A stretch of 64,000 bases of DNA from Microcaldota archaeon (GTDB lineage: Archaea > Micrarchaeota > Micrarchaeia > Micrarchaeales > Micrarchaeaceae): assembly GCA_021797895.1 (NCBI GenBank), contig JAJZYW010000002.1, positions 36,343 through 100,342 of the forward strand, in the 5' to 3' direction. The notes under the pieces were generated by a model. That model worked only from the letters and a program-made list of their open reading frames with translations. It had not been told where the DNA came from and ran no database searches. Each line of letters opens with the position of its first letter. Positions within the stretch are counted from its first letter, which is position 1. A program made the translations under genes and the position numbers. Shown here in pieces: positions 9,809 through 17,983 of the stretch.

Positions 9809-11122
9809 ATGGAGAAGTATGATGTCGTTGTAGTGGGCAGCGGCCCGGCGGGAATCGGCGCGGCTTTTTCCGCAGCAAAGCTCGGCCTAAAGACAGCTAT
9901 ACTTGAAAGGGGCAACTTTGTCGGAGGCAGGATAACAGCCGGCTACAACCTCCTTATAGAAGGATTGTATACGGAGGATAGCGCAACCAAGCTCGTAGGT
10001 GGAATCGCTGACGAGCTCATAGCGAGGATGCAGAAGGAGGGAGGTGCGCGGACAAATGATGACAAGAGCATATCGCTGAGGCAGGAGGTGGCGAGGCTGG
10101 TGCTCGGGACTATGGCTGCGGAGCTTAAGATAGACGTCTACCTCGGCTCGCTGGTTGATGGAGTTGAGACGGAGGGCACTGAAGTGGGCTCCGTATATTT
10201 CTCAGGTAAGAACGGATGGACCCAGGTAGGCTCGAAAATATTCATAGACGCAAGCGGTGACGCGGACATGGAGTCGCTCATAGGGCTTGGCACCCTGGCG
10301 AGCGAGGAGGAGAAACACCATTATGCCAGGCTCCCGTTCAGGATCTCTGGAGTGGATGAGGCAAAGCTTGCCGATTTCGCAGCCAAGTCTCCCGATAAGC
10401 TGTCGATAACAAAGGGCAAGGACGGCAGGGTGGAAACAGTGCAGATGCACGAGCAGCTGGCTCTCGCCGCGCAGCAGAGCTGCAAATTCCAGCCGCCTAC
10501 GGGTGACAGGAGGATACTATATGCGACTCCAGTGCAGGGCGAGTTCGTATGTACGGCTCCGAGGATAGCGGTTCAGAACTTTGCAAGCGGCTACGAAAAA
10601 TATTATTCCGCCGAGATAGCGACAAGGGAGGCATTCGCACTCCACTGGTTCCTTAAGTCGTCAGTGCCGGGATTCGCCGGCTCGAGGATAGAAGACACTG
10701 CGCACGAGCTGCTCCTCGGGAACACGCGGAGCGCGACGTGCGAATACATGATAACCGAGGCGGACGTTGCAGCCTCAAAGAAGTTTTACGACGGAATAGC
10801 GAGATGCGGCACGCCTATGGAGCTGCACGACGAGAAGCAGGGCGTAGCATACAAGTATCCCGAATCAGGAAAGGGATCATGGTTCCAGGTGCCGTACGGT
10901 GCAATGACCGTCAAGAACATAGACAACCTGCTCGTTGCGGGAAGGTGCATATGCGCCGAAGCAGGAGCGCAGAGCAGCATAAGGAACACTGCGACCTCAT
11001 TGGCCACAGGGCAGGCTGCTGCGACTGCCGCGTATCTATCCTTCAAATTCAAGACCAAGCTGAAGAAGCTTGACCCGAAGCTCCTTCAGGGAACGCTGAA
11101 GGAGCAGGGCTGCATAATATGA
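9809..11122 (+). CDS. FAD-dependent oxidoreductase (FAD_oxidored family)
   Basis: MEKYDVVVVGSGPAGIGAAFSAAKLG dinucleotide fold; C-terminal 'NLLVAGRCICAEAGAQSSIRNTATSLATGQAA'. Confidence 0.88.
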   Translation: MEKYDVVVVGSGPAGIGAAFSAAKLGLKTAILERGNFVGGRITAGYNLLIEGLYTEDSATKLVGGIADELIARMQKEGGARTNDDKSISLRQEVARLVLGTMAAELKIDVYLGSLVDGVETEGTEVGSVYFSGKNGWTQVGSKIFIDASGDADMESLIGLGTLASEEEKHHYARLPFRISGVDEAKLADFAAKSPDKLSITKGKDGRVETVQMHEQLALAAQQSCKFQPPTGDRRILYATPVQGEFVCTAPRIAVQNFASGYEKYYSAEIATREAFALHWFLKSSVPGFAGSRIEDTAHELLLGNTRSATCEYMITEADVAASKKFYDGIARCGTPMELHDEKQGVAYKYPESGKGSWFQVPYGAMTVKNIDNLLVAGRCICAEAGAQSSIRNTATSLATGQAAATAAYLSFKFKTKLKKLDPKLLQGTLKEQGCII

Positions 11123-11137
11123 GCATGGCAAGCAGCG

Positions 11138-12136
11138 CTATCTGCCAAGCATCCTAGTCCCGAGGGCGTCCAGGCCGGCGCGGAATGCGAAATCCGATAC
11201 TTTAAGCATGGAGCTCTGAAGAGCCCCGAGCTTTGCCTCTTTTGATATGAAGAGCACGAATCCCTGCGAACCCCCTCCGAGGAGCCTTCCCGCTGCTGCC
11301 CCGTGCAGCATTCCCTTCCTTATTATCGAATCCACTAAGCTGTTTGATACGGAAGAGCCCAGCCCTTTTTTGACCGACCATCCATGGTTGACTGCGGCGC
11401 AGAACGCCTCAGCGTCTTCATGCAAAACCGCTTCGCGCAGGTCTAGCGCGACCTCCTTCAAAGAGATCAGGCTCTCTATGGTCCTGCTGTCGCCTTTTGC
11501 GGCTGCCGAAGCCTGTTCGCACAGTATCTCGCCGCTATACCTCGACCTGCCTGTGTATACAAGCAGTATGTTGGACATCAATCCCTCGATGAAGCGGGAA
11601 TGCTTGGGGAACCTTTCTATTTTCACAATGTCGCCATCAAAGGACATGAACTTGAACCCGCCGTGGGCTATCGCATACGGGTCCTGCATCCCCAGCAGGA
11701 CGCCAAGCCCCTCCCTCTCCGAATCGTATGCCATCCTCGCTATGCGGTCAGGGCTTGGCTTCGAGCCAGAAAGGTGCAGCAGCATTGCGGAGATTGCCGT
11801 CATCATGGCGCTTGAGGATGCGAGCCCGGAGCCTGGAGGCACGTCGCCGTTGATCCTAGCCCTGCCTCGGACTATGCCGTGCTTCTCCATGAGAGACATT
11901 ATCCCTTCCATGCCTGAGCCGCCGCGCGCCGAGCCCATCAGGCTCCTTACGTAATCGCGGGAGGAAAGCTCGAGTGGCATGCTGTCAGGCAAATACGAGA
12001 CTGTCACGCCCAGGTCTATTGTGGTGTTGAGCGCCGCGCCGCCATACCTTTCTGGGAAAGGCGGTATGTCGGTGCCTCCTCCGCCGAAGCTCACCCTCAG
12101 CGGGCTGTAGAATATGATACCTTTTTTTACATGCAT
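11138..12136 (-). CDS. GHMP kinase (heptose/sugar kinase-like)
   Basis: 'PLRVSFGGGGTDIPPFPERYGG' and 'PPGSGLASSSAMMTA' GHMP motifs; start ATG at 12136. Confidence 0.85.
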   Translation of the reverse strand: MHVKKGIIFYSPLRVSFGGGGTDIPPFPERYGGAALNTTIDLGVTVSYLPDSMPLELSSRDYVRSLMGSARGGSGMEGIMSLMEKHGIVRGRARINGDVPPGSGLASSSAMMTAISAMLLHLSGSKPSPDRIARMAYDSEREGLGVLLGMQDPYAIAHGGFKFMSFDGDIVKIERFPKHSRFIEGLMSNILLVYTGRSRYSGEILCEQASAAAKGDSRTIESLISLKEVALDLREAVLHEDAEAFCAAVNHGWSVKKGLGSSVSNSLVDSIIRKGMLHGAAAGRLLGGGSQGFVLFISKEAKLGALQSSMLKVSDFAFRAGLDALGTRMLGR

Positions 12137-12169
12137 GCTTTCACGCGGTGCGATGCGGCAGCGCACGGT

Positions 12170-12439
12170 TCACTTCTTCGGTATGCTCTTCATCATCTCT
12201 GAGAATGAGCCCTCAAGCTCCTCTATTGCAGACTGCAGCGCATCTGCAGGCTTTTTCTTTGAGGTCTTTATTACCAGCGTAGGCTTGCCAGTCTGCGGAT
12301 GGTCGCGGCTCACTCCTGCAAATGAGACGTCGGACTCTGTCAGCAGCTGCGAAGCAAGCATCTCGGCTATTGTTGAATCGGTACCCTCGAATTCCAGGAC
12401 AAGCTCCTTTCCCTCGTTTTTCAGCACGTTTGTCTTCAT
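12170..12439 (-). CDS. rpoL: DNA-directed RNA polymerase subunit L
   Basis: MKTNVLKNEGKELVLEFEGTDSTIAEMLASQLL...; archaeal RpoL/Rpb11-like; overlaps the Csl4 stop. Confidence 0.85.
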   Translation of the reverse strand: MKTNVLKNEGKELVLEFEGTDSTIAEMLASQLLTESDVSFAGVSRDHPQTGKPTLVIKTSKKKPADALQSAIEELEGSFSEMMKSIPKK

Positions 12440-13083
12440 TGAACCATCTCTTCCTTCTTCCCAGTTATGAATGTGATTACGTCCTTCAGGTTGTTGTACA
12501 TGGCGCTCACCTTCCTTCTCTCCGCGTGCCTGCAGTTGGTGCAGTATAGCACTCCGGGGTTGTCTCCAGGAACCAGAGGCGTGTTGCAGAACTCGCACTT
12601 GGCGTGTATGACTCCGCACTCCCTGTCCCTCAAGCCGAGAAGGTACGTATCGCCTTCCGCGCTGAGTATCGTCGCAAGCACTATGTCGCCGACCTTGTAC
12701 TGGGGCGCCTCTGGCATGCCGTGGTCCCTTCTGTCGCGCATATGAGGAGGACCTCTTCCCCTGCTGTCAGCCTTTATGATTATCTTTCCGCTCTTAAGCG
12801 CAACGTAGACCTTGCCGTTCATCTCCAGCTGGTCTATCTTGACGAACATGACGCTCTTCACGTCGTCTGTTATCTCTCCGACTACGTACATGCCGCGCTC
12901 GAATCCGACAACCTCGTGCTTAGAGTCTATGCCTATCTTGCCGTCGAACGCCTTTGGCTTTCCAATGGCAGCTGCGTATATCTCGCCGTTCTCAGCGTAA
13001 GTGTTGGAGTATGGCAATCCCTCTTCCTCCATGGCGATTCTGTCGCCGGGAAACACAAGCCCAGCTTGATTGTTCTCTTCCAA
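12436..13083 (-). CDS. csl4: Exosome complex RNA-binding protein Csl4
   Basis: N-terminal 'VFPGDRIAMEEEGLPYSNTYAENGEIYAA', S1-like middle, C-terminal zinc ribbon CxxC...CTNC. Confidence 0.88.
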   Translation of the reverse strand: MEENNQAGLVFPGDRIAMEEEGLPYSNTYAENGEIYAAAIGKPKAFDGKIGIDSKHEVVGFERGMYVVGEITDDVKSVMFVKIDQLEMNGKVYVALKSGKIIIKADSRGRGPPHMRDRRDHGMPEAPQYKVGDIVLATILSAEGDTYLLGLRDRECGVIHAKCEFCNTPLVPGDNPGVLYCTNCRHAERRKVSAMYNNLKDVITFITGKKEEMVQ

Positions 13084-13138
13084 AATAACACCAATTAGAA
13101 ACCAGTTTACTTATAAACATTAGATATTATAAATTTAT

Positions 13139-13870
13139 ATGATTATTGGTGCGTCTATGGACAGGCTTACCTTCAACGGCGTTGAACTTCCTGTGAGGAT
13201 ACTAGAAACAGGGAACCGCAACGCATATGCGAGGATACGCGACATGGAGGTCATAATAAGCGTGCCGCGCAGAATCAAAGGAGAAAAGCGCGACGACGTA
13301 GTCTCGAAGCTCTCTGAAAGCCTGAAGCGCTCGCTGGAGCGCAGCCCTGGAAAGATGCTGGGCTTCAGCAGGGAGCGATTCAGGGACGGGCAGGAGCTTG
13401 CGGCGCCCGGCTTGTCACTCAAGCTCTCCATATCGCAATGCGGGAAAAGGTTCAGCTCCTCCGTCAGAGAAGGAGTGCTGGCGATATGGGTGCCAGAATC
13501 TGAGCGGATGGATGGCAGCAAAGCCTCCTCCTACATGCACATGGCAGTTTCAAGGGCATTCCTTCCTTCCGTATCCGCATATGTTGAAAGGCTGAATGCG
13601 GAGCGCTTCGGCTCCAGGCTCGGCAGGGTGCGCATAGGCAGGGGCATGACGACACTCGGATCGTGCGACTCCTTCAACAACATAACGCTTAACTCCAGGC
13701 TATTCGCGATGGGCCCCTATGCTTTGGAGTACGTGGCTGTGCATGAGCTTGCCCACACGCGTTTCCACAACCACTCGAAAAGGTTTTGGGGCGAGGTTGA
13801 GCGAGCCCTGCCTGATTATAGGGAAAGGAAGGTATGGATTTTCAGGGAAGGATGGAGGCTCGAAGCCTAA
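13139..13870 (+). CDS. YgjP/DUF45-type M48-like metallopeptidase
   Basis: 'VAVHELAHTRFHNHSKRFWGEVERALPDYRERK' signature. Confidence 0.85.
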   Translation: MIIGASMDRLTFNGVELPVRILETGNRNAYARIRDMEVIISVPRRIKGEKRDDVVSKLSESLKRSLERSPGKMLGFSRERFRDGQELAAPGLSLKLSISQCGKRFSSSVREGVLAIWVPESERMDGSKASSYMHMAVSRAFLPSVSAYVERLNAERFGSRLGRVRIGRGMTTLGSCDSFNNITLNSRLFAMGPYALEYVAVHELAHTRFHNHSKRFWGEVERALPDYRERKVWIFREGWRLEA

Positions 13871-13975
13871 ACCGCGCTGCCATAAGAAAGGGCAGACCGT
13901 GGTTCGCAGTAGAGCGCAGAAATGCTTAAAAACTCATGCTGTGATGCGTATTCAGTGAATTAATAGGTGAAAAAT

Positions 13976-14140
13976 ATGGATCCAGGACGCGGAAGCAGTG
14001 GTTTGGTTGGCGAGGGTAAGGATGACCCGGGACGCGGAAACAGTGGCTTTGTTGGAAAGGGCAAAGATGATCCTGAGCGTGGAAGCACAGGTTTTGTTGG
14101 TGAAGGCAAGGATGACCCAGGACGCGGAGACACAGGCTGA
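13976..14140 (+). CDS. 54-aa glycine-rich protein built of 15-aa repeats (not in the supplied ORF track)
   Basis: Translation M-[DPGRGSSGLVGEGKD][DPGRGNSGFVGKGKD][DPERGSTGFVGEGKD]DPGRGDTG*; SD-like aggtga and TATA-like cttaaaaa upstream. Confidence 0.65.
   Translation: MDPGRGSSGLVGEGKDDPGRGNSGFVGKGKDDPERGSTGFVGEGKDDPGRGDTG
13979..14137 (+). repeat. 45-bp coding tandem repeat, 3 full units + 24-bp partial
   Basis: Units at 13979-14023, 14024-14068, 14069-14113, partial 14114-14137. Confidence 0.9.
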
Positions 14141-14300
14141 ACAGATTTTTCTTGTTGGCTTTTCCTCATTTTGTTAGTGAATAGTTTATCTTTTGAAATG
14201 CGCTTGTCGTATGCGGCTTTCTCCTGTTATGCTGCGAAGTATGCCATTTATGCAAGAACTGCATGATGGCAATTATGCGGTGGATGCAGATACACCGCAA

Positions 14301-14445
14301 AGCGCAGAAATGCTTAAAAACCCATGCTGTGATTGAATCTCAGTAAATTAATAGGTGAAAAATATGGATCCAGGACACGGAAGTACAGGCTGAACATGCT
14401 TTTCTTGTTAGCTTTTACTCATTTTTTTAGTGAATAGTTTATCTT
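14301..14445 (+). repeat. Degenerate tandem copy of the 13913-14193 segment, internal repeats missing
   Basis: agcgcagaaatgcttaaaaa[c/t]ccatgctgtgat...aattaataggtgaaaaatatggatccagga shared upstream; matching 3' flank ending tagtgaatagtttatctt. Confidence 0.85.
14364..14393 (+). CDS. 9-codon micro-ORF MDPGHGSTG*, contracted paralogue of the 54-aa repeat protein
   Basis: Same SD and start context as 13976; offset 388 nt at the ATG and 253 nt at the stop, difference 135 = 3x45 nt. Confidence 0.35.
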   Translation: MDPGHGSTG

Positions 14446-15828
14446 CGGATATGCACTCTTTTCTCCGTACTCAATCAGTATTCTGTTCTGGTTGGAGTAA
14501 TAGTTGTCGAATCTCCTGATTCCTATGCTGCCAGCTACGATATCAGACACTATTGATATGCGTACCGCATCGCTTCCTGTGGATTCTTCTATGTCGTGCG
14601 ACAGTCTGCTCGAATCGCCATCGTTGAAGATAGGCGAGATGTACAGGCCGCCCTCTATGTCTGTTATGTCGCCTACGAAAGCATGCTTGTTTACTATGTT
14701 GCTTTCCCCTATTATGTTGCGTAGTATGCTCTTGATTCTTCCAGACCAATCGTTCTGGTTGTGCTTTGCGACATGGAATATCGCTTCATATTTCATCTGC
14801 AGCCCTGCAATGTTTATTGTCGGCCTTTTTATTATGCCCTGCTCAAGAAGCCGAAGGTAGGTGTACCTTGATGCTCCGCCTTCCAGCCCCAAGCCTGAAT
14901 CCATCTCTGCAAAGCTGATTGAGGAATTCTGGTTCATCAGGCTCAGGACGTCGTACTCTCTTTTCCATATGGTTCCAGCTGTCTTTTTCGGCGAATCCTT
15001 TGTACGCCTGTATACTTTGGATTGCAGCATCTTCTCGAAGAATTCCTGCCTTAGTGGCACGTAGCCGTACGTATTGTAGAAAAGTATCACCTTCCACTCC
15101 ATGCTGTAGCCTGGAAGTATGCTTGAGCGCAGGTTGTACAGCATCTCCTTTGCCCTGTCTATGCTGTTCTCAACAAGGACGTACATGAAGAGGTCGTAGT
15201 CCCCCTTTGTTAGAGCTGCGAACTGGACCATCGGCTCGGATTCTACAGCTGCCTTTATCTCCTCAAATTGGGGCTTCTTATCAAGGAACTTCGCGTTCAC
15301 TATATAGTATACGTATCCAAGCTTCTCTACGTTTATCTCAAGTGTATATTTTATACCGAGCTTCTTTTCTAGGGCGAGTATGCTGTACCGCGTCCTTGGC
15401 TGCGACCAGCCCAGCATCTTGCCAAGATACTGCTGCGATATCCTCGAATTCATGCTGAGAGCCTGCAGTATAAACAAATCACGCTCGTCAAGCTTGGGCT
15501 GGATGATTTGAGCCTCAGAATCGTTTCTCACGGATCCCTCTTGCTGCAGCCCTGCCTGATCCGCATACCTCGCTTTGTCAACACGCTGCCTTCTTGCCTG
15601 GTATCTGTGCCTTGCAGGTATGAAGAGGCCGCTCTGATTTATCCTGCCAAGGTACCTGCTTTTCCTGACGCTGCTCTCAGTATCTGCATCTCTTATTGCT
15701 AAACGTTCGTATACGCAATAGCTCCCGTTTATAAGCCTTATCTCGATATTTGGGCTGTATTCCCTCTGCAAAGCCTCGAACGCAGCCCTTATCGGCTCCG
15801 GCGCTGAGTCTATCACCCTTGTCATCAT
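14419..15828 (-). CDS. Large Lrp/AsnC-like winged-helix regulator with two HTH-like segments
   Basis: 'KLDERDLFILQALSMNSRISQQYLGKMLGWSQPRTRYSILALEKKLGIKYTLEIN' Lrp-like HTH followed by RAM-like segment; second HTH-like 'KREYDVLSLMNQNSSISFAEMDSGLGLEGGASRYTYLRLLEQGIIK'. Confidence 0.6.
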   Translation of the reverse strand: MMTRVIDSAPEPIRAAFEALQREYSPNIEIRLINGSYCVYERLAIRDADTESSVRKSRYLGRINQSGLFIPARHRYQARRQRVDKARYADQAGLQQEGSVRNDSEAQIIQPKLDERDLFILQALSMNSRISQQYLGKMLGWSQPRTRYSILALEKKLGIKYTLEINVEKLGYVYYIVNAKFLDKKPQFEEIKAAVESEPMVQFAALTKGDYDLFMYVLVENSIDRAKEMLYNLRSSILPGYSMEWKVILFYNTYGYVPLRQEFFEKMLQSKVYRRTKDSPKKTAGTIWKREYDVLSLMNQNSSISFAEMDSGLGLEGGASRYTYLRLLEQGIIKRPTINIAGLQMKYEAIFHVAKHNQNDWSGRIKSILRNIIGESNIVNKHAFVGDITDIEGGLYISPIFNDGDSSRLSHDIEESTGSDAVRISIVSDIVAGSIGIRRFDNYYSNQNRILIEYGEKSAYPKINYSLKK

Positions 15829-16048
15829 ATCCCTTATGTATTAATATATTTCGCTAAGATATAATAAATATACTATTTAATTATTAACTATTATACGTCT
15901 TATCATTGCTTAATAAATTATATTTTTTTATAGAATATGAATTATAGTTAGTTTAGTTAGCCAGATAAAGCATTCTCCGTTGGAAAAAACAGTAGTGCTA
16001 TTTATAAAAGCTTCTTCATATTATCAATCAAGCAGGGGTTTGGTGGAC

Positions 16049-16150
16049 ATGGCAAATTATATGAACGACTTCGATGTCATTCTACCCTCGACTAATCCTG
16101 GTTGTATCACTGTTTCCAACCTCCACCAGCCCTGCCTTTTTTGCGTTTAA
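16049..16150 (+). CDS. 33-aa small ORF MANYMNDFDVILPSTNPGCITVSNLHQPCLFCV (possible small protein/leader)
   Basis: ATG preceded by ggtgg; immediately upstream of the next ORF. Confidence 0.3.
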   Translation: MANYMNDFDVILPSTNPGCITVSNLHQPCLFCV

Positions 16151-16162
16151 TTGGTGGTTTGG

Positions 16163-16420
16163 ATGCACGTATGGGAAATAAAGTTTGTGCTGTCCCTTCC
16201 CGTTTTGGGAAAGTGGGCAAGGAAGAAGCGCGACAAGTGGGTTTTTGAGGACGACCCGAACAATAAGCGCCCTGTTGTAGGGATTGCGCTCAGCAAGATT
16301 GCATTCATGTACGTGTGGGGCGACATGCCGATAAAGGATCAGCTCAGCGAGTACGACTTCAAGAGGTTCCTTGAATACAACAACATAACTGAGTATGATC
16401 TTCCTGAGAAGTACAGGTAA
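16163..16420 (+). CDS. Hypothetical protein, 85 aa
   Basis: ATG preceded by ggtggt; 'KKRDKWVFEDDPNNKRPVVGIALSKIAFMYVWGD'. Confidence 0.55.
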   Translation: MHVWEIKFVLSLPVLGKWARKKRDKWVFEDDPNNKRPVVGIALSKIAFMYVWGDMPIKDQLSEYDFKRFLEYNNITEYDLPEKYR

Positions 16421-16439
16421 TATTAAATGGGTGGGGAGC

Positions 16440-16757
16440 ATGGGCAGTACTAAAAACACCAGAAGCAACGGAAACCTTGTCGAGACGACAAGGTCTGGGA
16501 AGAGGTTCTACAGGCTCTATTTTATTAAGCCCCCAATAAAGGCTGAAATGGAAGACCTCGGCGACGAGCTGATAAGGATGAACGAGGTAGAGGAGGTTTT
16601 CCTTACAGATGGCGACTATGGCTATGTCGTCAAGGCGCGCTTTGACGAGGAGAAGGAGCCCTCAAACGTGGAGCGCTTCCTGCAGAAGCGCCTTGGGAAC
16701 CGCTACGGCAAGGTTACTGCTTTTGACAAGTACGGTCCGGTGCGCAGGATGCAGTAA
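16440..16757 (+). CDS. Hypothetical protein, about 105 aa
   Basis: ATG preceded by ggtgggg; compact alpha/beta-looking sequence. Confidence 0.6.
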   Translation: MGSTKNTRSNGNLVETTRSGKRFYRLYFIKPPIKAEMEDLGDELIRMNEVEEVFLTDGDYGYVVKARFDEEKEPSNVERFLQKRLGNRYGKVTAFDKYGPVRRMQ

Positions 16758-16827
16758 TTGGAGGGCGCGACACCGCGTTTCCGGCAACGCATAAATATTC
16801 TTTAAGCCGATATGATTTTGTGATAGC

Positions 16828-17034
16828 ATGGCAGCCAAGAAGGCTTCTGCGAAGAAAAGCATACATAGAAAAGTTGAAAAATCTAAAAAGGAGTACAGGA
16901 AGCATGACGCACACAAGGAGATCTACAACAAGGAGTACCATGAGGTAAAGTACTCTGAGGAGCACAGGTGCCCGGTGTGCGGCAGCAGGATAGACGAGAA
17001 CGGAATGTGCGCCTGCGGCGCGGGAGGCTCCTGA
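16828..17034 (+). CDS. Small basic protein with C-terminal zinc ribbon-like CPVC...CACG
   Basis: 68 aa, 'EEHRCPVCGSRIDENGMCACGAGGS'. Confidence 0.65.
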   Translation: MAAKKASAKKSIHRKVEKSKKEYRKHDAHKEIYNKEYHEVKYSEEHRCPVCGSRIDENGMCACGAGGS

Positions 17035-17074
17035 GAGCCCCTTACGCCCAAGCTTTATAAATCCCTTATTTTTG

Positions 17075-17983
17075 CTATACTACCCTTCTTGCCTGGACCA
17101 TCGAGTCTATTGAGGTTATTGGGGCTGAGCTCTCCTCTATCTCCTGCATCGATGGGTAGTAGTCTTCGTAGTTGCTTATGTTCGCGCTTATCCTCTCCCC
17201 ATATGAAGGAGTAAGGGAATTCTTGTAGAATATGCCCAGCGGTATCTTCTCGTCCGAAGGATAGGCAAGCTTTATGGCCTGGTTCATCTTCTCTATAACC
17301 TCCGACTGGTCCTTGACCTCGTAGTCCACCTTAGCCTCGTAAACGCGCTCCTTGTACCATTCGTTTGTGTTTATGTCGTTGTAGGTTGGGCAGGGCTGCA
17401 GCATGTCGACAAATGCCATGCCCTTGTGCTGTATAGCCTGTTTTATTATCTCCTTTGAGAGAGGTATGTTGTAGGCGAAAGTCCTGGCCACGAACGTGTA
17501 TCCTGAGGATATCGCGAGCGCTATCGGGTTTATCGGGTCGTTTATGTTCGGCTCTGGCAGCGACTTTGTCTTCTCGCCACGCTTTAGCGTTGGCGACGCC
17601 TGCCCTTTAGTGAGGCCGTAGACGCCGTTGTTGTGTACTATTATTGTCATGTTGACGTTCCTCCTGCCTGCGCTGACGAAGTGCCCCACCCCTATGCCGA
17701 ACGTGTCACCATCTCCTGCATCCACTACAACATTGAGCTTCGGGTTTGAGAGCTTTATCCCTACGGCAAACGCCAGAGCTCTTCCGTGAAGCGTGTGCAC
17801 CCCGGCTATCGGACCTGAAACGAAGTGAGGAAGCTTCCCGGAGCAGCCTATCCCTGACACGAGAACCGCGTCAGTGTAGTCTAGCTTCAGCTCAGAGAGC
17901 GCGCTTTCCACAGATCTAAGTATGCCGAAGTCCCCGCACCCGGGGCACCAGTCGTTGAATTCAAGCTGCTCATTTACCTTCAT
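17075..17983 (-). CDS. 2-oxoacid:ferredoxin oxidoreductase beta subunit
   Basis: '[16 protein letters not shown]', 'GIGCSGK', 'GDGDTFGIG' TPP-binding motifs. Confidence 0.95.
   Translation of the reverse strand: MKVNEQLEFNDWCPGCGDFGILRSVESALSELKLDYTDAVLVSGIGCSGKLPHFVSGPIAGVHTLHGRALAFAVGIKLSNPKLNVVVDAGDGDTFGIGVGHFVSAGRRNVNMTIIVHNNGVYGLTKGQASPTLKRGEKTKSLPEPNINDPINPIALAISSGYTFVARTFAYNIPLSKEIIKQAIQHKGMAFVDMLQPCPTYNDINTNEWYKERVYEAKVDYEVKDQSEVIEKMNQAIKLAYPSDEKIPLGIFYKNSLTPSYGERISANISNYEDYYPSMQEIEESSAPITSIDSMVQARRVV

Noticed and set aside
13979-14137. Possible CRISPR array
   Set aside because: 45-bp units are contiguous with no unique spacers and maintain an open reading frame
13960-14169. 69-aa minus-strand ORF with PRPGSSLPSPTKPL repeats
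   Set aside because: Antisense of the 45-bp repeat array; the plus strand has SD, TATA and a conserved start in both copies, so the plus reading is preferred
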